Below are positions 1 to 5,166 of a DNA stretch of 5,166 nt, in pieces (the stretch's first letter is position 1; each line of letters begins with the position of its first letter). A program made the translations under genes and the position numbers. Location of the stretch: contig JAQICW010000607.1 in the NCBI GenBank assembly GCA_027858355.1, positions 1 to 5,166 on the forward strand. The letters are read 5' to 3'. The notes beneath the pieces are model-generated. The model saw only the letters and a list, made by a program, of their open reading frames with translations, was not told the origin of the DNA and searched no databases. Origin of the DNA: Desulfobacula sp. (lineage in GTDB: Bacteria; Desulfobacterota; Desulfobacteria; Desulfobacterales; Desulfobacteraceae).

Positions 1-41
1 TTAATCTGAAAGAATGGCTTTTGATAACGTTCTTGGTTCAT
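1..41 (-). CDS. Possible start of another minus-strand gene, cut by window edge
   Basis: An ATG at 39-41 (minus strand) opens a frame reading MNQERYQKPFFQI that runs off the left edge. An in-frame stop at 60-62 lies just upstream, so the ATG is the only ordinary start. The composition looks protein-like, and the position fits a further gene 136 nt after the REC-CxxC gene. No Shine-Dalgarno sequence is visible before it, and 13 codons are too few to name a family. Chance alone could give an open frame this short. Confidence 0.3.
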   Translation of the reverse strand, partial: MNQERYQKPFFQI

Positions 42-177
42 ATATTGTAACCGGAGTATTCAAGATTTTTCTTTTTTAACCACAAGATATAGAGTAAGGT
101 TTTATTTCAAAGAATCAGAAGAATGCTAATGCTATTCTGCAATTTTTGAAATGCTGTAAGAACAATGAATGAGGTCA
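42..177. other. AT-rich intergenic stretch after the last REC gene
   Basis: This is non-coding on both strands as far as I can see. It follows the TAA of the REC-CxxC gene. It has a weak bulged hairpin near 120-138, and a T-rich run (plus strand, 66-77) that would be A-rich in the operon transcript. No convincing terminator, promoter pair or repeat was found. Whether the operon ends here or continues left is open. Confidence 0.5.
120..138 (-). terminator. Weak bulged hairpin downstream of the operon's last clear gene
   Basis: On the minus strand AGAATAGC-ATTA-GCATTCT can form a 7-bp stem with one bulged base and a 4-nt loop, about 40 nt after the REC-CxxC stop. The stem is AT-rich, and the bases after it are only mildly T-rich with no U-tract. 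It may be a weak terminator or a 3'-end stabilising structure, or it may be chance. Confidence 0.2.
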
Positions 178-798
178 TTATTTTTTTTGGCTCTTCTCTT
201 TTTTCATTTCTATATACCAATCTTCTTTGCCATAAAGTTCATCAGAGCACCCAGGACAAATACCATGGCTAAATTCTGTTTCAGAATGATCTCGTATGTA
301 AGCTTCGATCTGACTCCAATAACCTTTATCATCTCTGATTTTTTTACAATTTGAACATATGGGTAAAAGACCGCTAAGTTTTTTCACATCTTTCAGTGCT
401 GCTTCAAGATTGCGCATGGTATTATTGAGCTGAATATGGGTTTTAACTCTGGCTTTAACAGTAACTGGGTTAAATGGTTTAGTAATATAATCTACTGCCC
501 CAAACTCAAATGCTTTCGCTGCATCCATTGCCTCTGATATAACTGTCACAAAAATAATTGGGATATGGCTGGTTTTTTCATCTTGCTTTATTTTTTTGCA
601 CACCTCATACCCTTCAATCCCCGGCATCATTATATCAAGCAGAATCAGATCCGGCAGGCTTGATCCCTGGACTGCTTTCAATGCCTGTTCACCGGTTCTG
701 ACGGCCATTATCTTGTAATCCTCATGCAAAAATTCAGTTAAAACTTTTAGATTGAAGCGTTCATCATCTACGATTAAAACGCAATTTTGTTTATCCAT
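178..798 (-). CDS. Response regulator with C-terminal four-cysteine (CxxC...HxxCxxC) module
   Basis: A 206-residue protein. Its REC domain (about 5-122) has D11/D12, phosphoacceptor D55, T85 and K107, so it should be phosphorylatable. A short helix at about 123-140 links to a compact module at about 141-190: LLPICSNCKKIRD with C148/C151, then GYW (159-161), then FSHGICPGC with H178, C181 and C184. Such LLPIC-x2-CKKIRD...HGICP-x2-C modules recur at the ends of REC, PAS and GAF proteins in bacteria. I know of no established function. The cysteine spacing suggests a bound metal, probably zinc. The tail is lysine-rich (about 199-206). The REC half is about 67% identical to that of the upstream GGDEF regulator, so the pair look like a tandem duplication with different outputs. 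The start is supported by alignment with that paralogue and by a G-rich stretch upstream. No DNA-binding helix-turn-helix or known enzyme domain is visible. Confidence 0.93.
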   Translation of the reverse strand: MDKQNCVLIVDDERFNLKVLTEFLHEDYKIMAVRTGEQALKAVQGSSLPDLILLDIMMPGIEGYEVCKKIKQDEKTSHIPIIFVTVISEAMDAAKAFEFGAVDYITKPFNPVTVKARVKTHIQLNNTMRNLEAALKDVKKLSGLLPICSNCKKIRDDKGYWSQIEAYIRDHSETEFSHGICPGCSDELYGKEDWYIEMKKEKSQKK

Positions 799-801
799 TT
801 T

Positions 802-807
802 TCCCCC
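802..807 (-). promoter_or_regulatory. Probable weak Shine-Dalgarno sequence for the REC-CxxC gene
   Basis: On the minus strand a GGGGGA stretch lies 3 nt before the ATG at 796-798, inside the 16-nt gap after the GGDEF stop. The purine-rich match is imperfect and close to the start. Initiation is therefore probably helped by ribosomes finishing the upstream gene. Confidence 0.5.
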
Positions 808-814
808 ATGATAA

Positions 815-1735
815 TTATTTTTTTATTTGACTAAAAGAATTTATAACACAATTGCGCCCATTTGCTTTTGCCTGGTAGAGGGCCTTATCCGCGGCTTTGA
901 TCAGATCAGCAGGCAACATTTTTTGATCAGGTAAAATCGTTGCTACACCCGAACTCAGAGTGATATACTCCGCAACATCCGAAGTATTGTGCTGGATATT
1001 CAATGCAACCACGGCACAACGCACATCTTCGGCAATGTGCATCGCGCCTTTCATGTCGGTTTCCGGAATAATCATTGCAAATTCCTCCCCCCCATAACGG
1101 GCCACAAAAACAGAGCCCCTTTTTTTAACCCCTTCCACAGCCTTGGCCACTCGGGTGAGGCATGAATCACCAGCAACATGCCCATAATGGTCATTATACT
1201 TTTTGAAAAAATCAATATCCATTAAAATCAACGAAAGAAATGATTTGCTCCTTGCCGCTCTGCGGATCTCTTTTTCAAGCGTGACATCAAAGCTGCGGCG
1301 GTTGGGAATTCCTGTAAGGCCATCTAATAACGCCATGCGATCAAGAAGGTCAGTTTTGCGTTTCAATTGGATATGCGTTCTGACCCGTGCCTTGACAATC
1401 ACTGGTTTAAACGGCTTGGTGATATAGTCAACAGCACCTATCTCAAATCCTTTGGCCTCATCATCTAAAGCATCAAGGGCTGTGACTAATATAACGGGTA
1501 TGTGCATGGACCGGCTGTCAGATTTCAATCTTTTGCACACCTCGTATCCATCAAGACCGGGCATCATGATGTCCAGCAGAATCAGGTCCGGTGGATTGGC
1601 TCCCTGGGCTGCATTTAATGCCTGTTCACCAGTTTTAGCCGCCATGATTTTGTGATCTTCCCGCAAAAGATCAGTCAATACTTTGATATTGTATCGCTCA
1701 TCATCCACTATCAGAATGCGACTGAATTCATCCAT
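815..1735 (-). CDS. Response regulator with diguanylate cyclase output (REC-GGDEF)
   Basis: A PleD/WspR-like regulator of 306 residues, predicted to make cyclic di-GMP from two GTP in the cytoplasm when its receiver is phosphorylated. REC spans about 5-122, with D11/D12, phosphoacceptor D55 (LILLDIMMPG), T85 and K107. A short helical linker at about 123-135 leads to GGDEF at about 136-300, which opens with DGLTGIPNRR. It keeps the metal and substrate residues (D173, N181, D190) and an intact RYGGEEF A-site (G215-F219). The product-inhibition I-site is degenerate: the RxxD position reads RGSV (206-209), so the Asp is replaced by Val. The ATG is supported by a strong Shine-Dalgarno sequence and by alignment of its N-terminus with the downstream paralogue. 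It lies 64 nt after the kinase and 16 nt before the next REC gene. The hybrid kinase is the likely phosphodonor by position. Family and likely activity are confident; the partner is inferred. Confidence 0.95.
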   Translation of the reverse strand: MDEFSRILIVDDERYNIKVLTDLLREDHKIMAAKTGEQALNAAQGANPPDLILLDIMMPGLDGYEVCKRLKSDSRSMHIPVILVTALDALDDEAKGFEIGAVDYITKPFKPVIVKARVRTHIQLKRKTDLLDRMALLDGLTGIPNRRSFDVTLEKEIRRAARSKSFLSLILMDIDFFKKYNDHYGHVAGDSCLTRVAKAVEGVKKRGSVFVARYGGEEFAMIIPETDMKGAMHIAEDVRCAVVALNIQHNTSDVAEYITLSSGVATILPDQKMLPADLIKAADKALYQAKANGRNCVINSFSQIKK

Positions 1736-1744
1736 GCTGTATTT

Positions 1745-1751
1745 CTCCTTT
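1745..1751 (-). promoter_or_regulatory. Shine-Dalgarno sequence for the REC-GGDEF gene
   Basis: On the minus strand this reads AAAGGAG, followed by a 9-nt spacer to the ATG at 1733-1735. It is the best ribosome-binding site in the window and fixes this start. It implies independent translation initiation after the 64-nt gap, unlike the kinase gene, which has no comparable site. Confidence 0.85.
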
Positions 1752-1799
1752 GTTTCAAATATAGGCTGATAACATTCCCATTTTAACTATCCAGGTCAA

Positions 1800-4601
1800 C
1801 TATGAACCCGTATTGCCAAAGGCCTTTCTGAGTTCTGTCAGGGTTTCAAGCGCTTCTTCAAAATCCATGTCTGCCGACTGGTCGAAAAGCATTGCACCCA
1901 GTTCTTTATGAATACTGTCATGAAGATGAAGCAATTGATTTATTTCTTTTGCTTTTTCTTCCGCATCAGGATCCATCTCCTCAGCCATCCCTTGAAGTTC
2001 GTCCAGAAGGGATATTATTTTTTCTACATTAATGGGTTGGTCGCTTTTATTTTTTATTTCAATGGATGGCTGTTGTATTATCTTTTTTTCCAGATCTTCA
2101 ACAACTTCCCGTAAATCCCAGGTCATTTTTTCCTTCAGAGGCTCTAATAGTTGCAATTGATCTTCCTTAATCGTAGTTTCCACTTTTTGTGCGCTCTCGT
2201 ATAGTGCCAGGGCACCTATTCCTCCTGCCACGCCTTTAAGGGTGTGCGCCGTGCGAAGGGCTAACTCGATATTGTTTTCCAGGAGCGCCTGGGAAATAAC
2301 CTGATTGTCATTGCCGTGATCTGTGACAAAATCTTTCAGAAGTTCGATGTAAAGTGCACGATTTTCACCGGTTCTCCGCAATCCAGTCTCGATATCAATG
2401 CCTTCCAGGTCATGGGGAAGCGCTGTCTTTTCCGGCAGGTTTTCTTTTTCTGGGATCGCTACCAAAACTGGATCTCTTTTCCCTTCTGGTATCCATTTAA
2501 CCAGAGTTTCAAATAAAATTTCAGGCTCAAAGGGTTTAGCCACATGGTCGCACATGCCGACGGCTAAACATTTTTCACGATCCCCGGACATGGCATTGGC
2601 AGTCATGGCAATGATAGGAGGTTGAATTTTTAATGTGTTTTTGCAGATGGCTTGACAAGCTTCATAGCCATCCATTTCCGGCATCTGGATATCCATTAAT
2701 ATGGCATCAAAATTTATATGTTCTACCAGGCCGACAGCTTCTTTACCATTGTTGGCAATGGTCACCTGCATCCCTGCCTGGGTTAAAAGATCCTGGGCCA
2801 CTCGCTGATTGATCTTGTTGTCCTCAGCCACAAGGATATGCGCCCCTTTGATGTTTTCCAGTGTTTTGATTTTCCAGTTGTCTGCAGATTTTCCAATTTT
2901 GCGAAGACCTCCTTTGTCACCCAGCGCATCGACAATTGTATCCAGAAGAACGGAAGGGGTTACAGGTTTTGTGAGAAAGCCTTCCAGACCAATATCTTCA
3001 GCCTGTTTCATCACATCATCACTTCCATAGGCGGTCGCCATGATAAGGGTGCTATGCCTTGCCAGTTGTGGAGACTCTTTTATTTTCCGGGAGGTGTCAA
3101 TGCCATTCATACCAGGCATGCTATAGTCCATCAGAATAAGGCGAAAAGGGTCATCGACAGGCGCATTTGCAAGCGCTGTTAGAGCAGCTCCCCCGGAATC
3201 AACGCAGGTCACCCTGAAAGAAAAGGAGCCAAGAATCGCGGCAAACATTTTCCTTGCACTGGCAACGTCATCCACCACCAGTACTTTCAGTTGATCCAGA
3301 TCTACAGGAAGTTCTGGTTCCAAGATTTTCTCTGTTTGAAAGGTTCTGCCGAACACGATATTGAAATAAAAACTGCTTCCTTTTCCTGGTGTACTTTCAA
3401 CCCAGATCCGGCCTTTCATCTGCTGGACCAAATGTTTGGAAATCGTAAGCCCAAGGCCTGTACCACCGAACTTGCGCGTGGTGGAGGTATCGGCCTGGCT
3501 GAAGGATTGAAAGAGTCTGGATTTTTGATCGGATGTCATCCCGACCCCCTTATCAGTGACCCTGATCTCAAGTTCCACTGTGTCGCGGTTTATTTGAACC
3601 GGTCTGATATTGACTACGATTTCACCGGATTCTGTAAATTTAACTGAATTACCCGTAAGGTTCAGCAAAATCTGACCAAACCGCAAAGGGTCTCCGATAA
3701 GTTGCAGGGGTGTTTCAGGATCAATATCAAACATAATCTCAAGACCTTTTTCCTGGGCCTTGATGGAAATCATATTGCTTAAGTTGTTGAGCACATCATT
3801 CATATTAAAGGGTATGGATTCCAGTTCAAGTTTGCCGGCCTCAATTTTAGAAAAATCAAGAATATCATTGATGATACTTAACAATAACTGAGCACTTTGG
3901 TGAACTTGTTCAATATAATCATGTTGCTGGAATTTTAACCGGGTCCCAAGGCAAAGATGAGACAGCCCGATAATACCATTCATGGGTGTGCGAATTTCAT
4001 GACTCATGTTGGCCAAAAAATCACTTTTGGCCTGACTAGCCGCCTCTGATTTTCGTCTTGCAATAATTAAATCTTTAGTTTGTCTCTTTATTTCAGACTT
4101 TAATTTTTTTGAATATTCAACATGTTTGGCATGACTTTGTGACAGGATGTCCACGCTTTTTTTCTCAAGGACTTTTATTTTTCGAGCACTTTGTTTTTGT
4201 CTTATGTCGCTGATTTCTTTCTGATCTTCCAAGTCTTTTTCAAAAAAATAAGAATCCACCAATTGATTGATAATGATGGTTAATAATTTGGCATCCTGAC
4301 ACTGTGATGGAAAAGCAAAAAACATTATACCATCTAATTTTTGAATATAAATCGCATTAATGATGCCAGGGTCAATTTCCTCTTGAAAACAAACGCCATT
4401 TTCTGCTTCTGTCTTTTTGATAAGTGTGTCTTCAATCTCTTGTGGAATACTGAAATTTTCATTTAATATAAAACTTGTCCCATCACTAATAATTATTTTG
4501 CCGTTGATACCCGGACACTTTTTTTCAAGAAATGATAGAAAGTCCTGGTGGACGCTATGGGGTTCTTCAATCTCATCAAATAAATCATTTTTTATTTCCA
4601 T
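1800..4601 (-). CDS. Soluble hybrid histidine kinase (N-term region-coiled coil-HisKA-HATPase_c-REC-REC-Hpt-C-term extension)
   Basis: This 933-residue protein is a BarA/tripartite-type phosphorelay kinase without transmembrane segments or signal peptide, so it is probably cytoplasmic. Domains in order: an unrecognised small region at about 15-120, possibly a degenerate GAF-like sensor; a charged helix/coiled coil at 120-195; HisKA with SHEIRTP and phospho-accepting H201; HATPase_c with the N-box around N314/N318, the DKGVG box (D350) and GGTGLGL (379-385); REC1 at about 438-558 (D444, D445, D492, T523, K545); REC2 at about 587-705 (E593, D594, D637, T667, K689); Hpt at about 735-840 with AHTLKG (H786); then a helical tail at about 850-933. 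Every catalytic residue checked is present, so a full His-Asp-His relay is plausible. The ATG follows the HDOD stop by one codon and has no good Shine-Dalgarno sequence, which suggests translational coupling. The stop is TAG. Two stand-alone REC proteins lie downstream and are natural phosphate acceptors. The input signal is unknown. Confidence 0.95.
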   Translation of the reverse strand: MEIKNDLFDEIEEPHSVHQDFLSFLEKKCPGINGKIIISDGTSFILNENFSIPQEIEDTLIKKTEAENGVCFQEEIDPGIINAIYIQKLDGIMFFAFPSQCQDAKLLTIIINQLVDSYFFEKDLEDQKEISDIRQKQSARKIKVLEKKSVDILSQSHAKHVEYSKKLKSEIKRQTKDLIIARRKSEAASQAKSDFLANMSHEIRTPMNGIIGLSHLCLGTRLKFQQHDYIEQVHQSAQLLLSIINDILDFSKIEAGKLELESIPFNMNDVLNNLSNMISIKAQEKGLEIMFDIDPETPLQLIGDPLRFGQILLNLTGNSVKFTESGEIVVNIRPVQINRDTVELEIRVTDKGVGMTSDQKSRLFQSFSQADTSTTRKFGGTGLGLTISKHLVQQMKGRIWVESTPGKGSSFYFNIVFGRTFQTEKILEPELPVDLDQLKVLVVDDVASARKMFAAILGSFSFRVTCVDSGGAALTALANAPVDDPFRLILMDYSMPGMNGIDTSRKIKESPQLARHSTLIMATAYGSDDVMKQAEDIGLEGFLTKPVTPSVLLDTIVDALGDKGGLRKIGKSADNWKIKTLENIKGAHILVAEDNKINQRVAQDLLTQAGMQVTIANNGKEAVGLVEHINFDAILMDIQMPEMDGYEACQAICKNTLKIQPPIIAMTANAMSGDREKCLAVGMCDHVAKPFEPEILFETLVKWIPEGKRDPVLVAIPEKENLPEKTALPHDLEGIDIETGLRRTGENRALYIELLKDFVTDHGNDNQVISQALLENNIELALRTAHTLKGVAGGIGALALYESAQKVETTIKEDQLQLLEPLKEKMTWDLREVVEDLEKKIIQQPSIEIKNKSDQPINVEKIISLLDELQGMAEEMDPDAEEKAKEINQLLHLHDSIHKELGAMLFDQSADMDFEEALETLTELRKAFGNTGS

Positions 4602-4604
4602 AGT

Positions 4605-5166
4605 TTAATTTTTATCCAATGAATAAAGTTCTTCTGCTTTTGCCAACTCTTCCGGCAAGTCAAGGGCGATCCCTTTATATTCTTGCATGTTACGTCGCAT
4701 ATGCAGTAAAAGAGGTTGCGAAAGGTTTCCTTGCATAGCTTCAATCGGAGTGATCTTTTGTCTGTAAATCAGATAATCCGCCATTTGTATAATCCCTGCC
4801 ATTTCATCAGGTTTTATTTTATCACGACTCAAATGATGTTGTTGGATACCGTCGAGCACGCTTAAAGGCAATTTCCAATCCCGGGCCAATTGCCATCCTA
4901 CTTTAGTGTGATCAGTTCCAATATGTTTTTTCTCATAATGAGTGATAGATTTTTCTCCGGGTTTATAGGCTTTGCAGGTAATCATGAATAATTCAGGTTC
5001 AAGTTGATCCAGAATGATCATTCCAATGTCGTGAATTAAACCACATAAAAAAGCATCTTCGCTGTTCTGCTGAAAAATTCGTTCTGCTATGAGTTGGCTG
5101 CAAACCGCAACGGCAGCACAATGATGCCAGAGCTTGTTCCTTGAAAACACATCACTATCTTTGCTG
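4605..5166 (-). CDS. HDOD-domain (HD-related) signalling protein, 5'-truncated by window edge
   Basis: This is the C-terminal part of an HDOD protein, a family of HD-superfamily regulators often found beside two-component and c-di-GMP genes. The frame is open to the right window edge. A GTG at 5148-5150 is preceded by in-frame sense codons (reading SKDSD), so it is probably internal and the true start lies outside. Numbering from that GTG, the visible HD-like half contains LWHH (H9/H10), LIHDIG (H40-D41), GTDHTKVG (H81), QQHH (H105/H106) and MADYLI (D125). These match the H...HD...H...HH...D metal-ligand pattern of HD enzymes, which many HDOD proteins lose. About 100 N-terminal residues of the usual domain are missing. 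The end (EELYSLDKN) is helical, with no further domain. It stops 3 nt before the kinase gene, so co-transcription is very likely. Whether it has phosphodiesterase activity or is only a protein-interaction module cannot be decided. Family call strong; biochemical role unknown. Confidence 0.88.
   Translation of the reverse strand, partial: SKDSDVFSRNKLWHHCAAVAVCSQLIAERIFQQNSEDAFLCGLIHDIGMIILDQLEPELFMITCKAYKPGEKSITHYEKKHIGTDHTKVGWQLARDWKLPLSVLDGIQQHHLSRDKIKPDEMAGIIQMADYLIYRQKITPIEAMQGNLSQPLLLHMRRNMQEYKGIALDLPEELAKAEELYSLDKN

Noticed and set aside
21..48. Plus-strand TTGATA, 16-nt gap, TATTGT resembling a sigma-70 promoter
   Set aside because: No plus-strand gene follows. In AT-rich DNA such matches are expected by chance.
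61..80. T-rich run on the plus strand as a terminator
   Set aside because: The preceding plus-strand hairpin (GGTT...AACC) has only a 4-bp stem and a 10-nt loop, and no plus-strand gene ends here.
169..354. Plus-strand open frame with a hydrophobic start (MRSLFFLALLFF) resembling a small membrane protein
   Set aside because: The hydrophobic run is the complement of the lysine-rich tail of the REC-CxxC protein. No upstream ribosome-binding site supports it.
1760..1799. Minus-strand TTGACC just after the kinase stop as a possible internal promoter for the two REC genes
   Set aside because: The -35-like hexamer is good, but no acceptable -10 box sits at 16-18 nt. The nearest candidates are at 19 nt or more and are weak.
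2838..3182. Plus-strand open frame of 114 codons
   Set aside because: It lies wholly inside the REC1 part of the kinase gene on the opposite strand, has no ribosome-binding site or domain-like sequence, and is explained as an antisense shadow.
3291..3647. Plus-strand open frame of 118 codons
   Set aside because: It is antisense to the HATPase_c region, whose conserved motifs are clearly encoded on the minus strand. The plus-strand product is low-complexity in pattern and unrecognised.
4599..4607. Kinase and HDOD genes as one gene broken by a nonsense mutation
   Set aside because: The kinase has a plausible own ATG directly after the stop, and both proteins are intact on either side. Separate genes with coupled translation explain the junction. 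The in-frame arrangement is kept only as a finding.

Overview
All recognisable genes lie on the minus strand, in one compact co-directional cluster read from high to low coordinates. The order is a 5'-truncated HDOD-domain protein (4605-5166), a large soluble hybrid histidine kinase (1800-4601), a REC-GGDEF response regulator (815-1735) and a REC protein with a four-cysteine C-terminal module (178-798). Gaps are 3, 64 and 16 nt, which suggests an operon. The last 177 bases (1-177) are AT-rich and mostly non-coding. They may hold the first codons of another minus-strand gene running off the left edge. No tRNA, rRNA, CRISPR, transposase or clear repeat was seen.

The moderate AT content, the HDOD/hybrid-kinase/REC-GGDEF combination and the CxxC-type REC output module resemble signalling-rich Desulfobacterota (Desulfobacteraceae-like). 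This placement rests on protein style only, and no taxonomic marker is present.

The cluster reads as a self-contained signalling unit. The kinase has no membrane segment. It carries an unrecognised N-terminal region, a coiled coil, HisKA/HATPase_c, two REC domains with complete phosphorylation residues, an Hpt domain and an extra C-terminal helical region. It could therefore run a His-Asp-His-Asp relay out to the two stand-alone REC proteins encoded just downstream. Those two share about 67% identity over their first 124 residues by manual count, but carry different outputs: a diguanylate cyclase with intact GGEEF and a degenerate I-site, and a putative metal-binding CxxC/HxxCxxC module. The upstream HDOD protein retains HD-type metal-ligand residues. 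It stops one sense codon before the kinase start and in the same reading frame.

The items most worth a second look are the REC duplication with output swap, the uncharacterised cysteine module, the kinase's N- and C-terminal regions, the in-frame TAA-ACT-ATG junction, and the homopolymer tracts in the cyclase active-site region.
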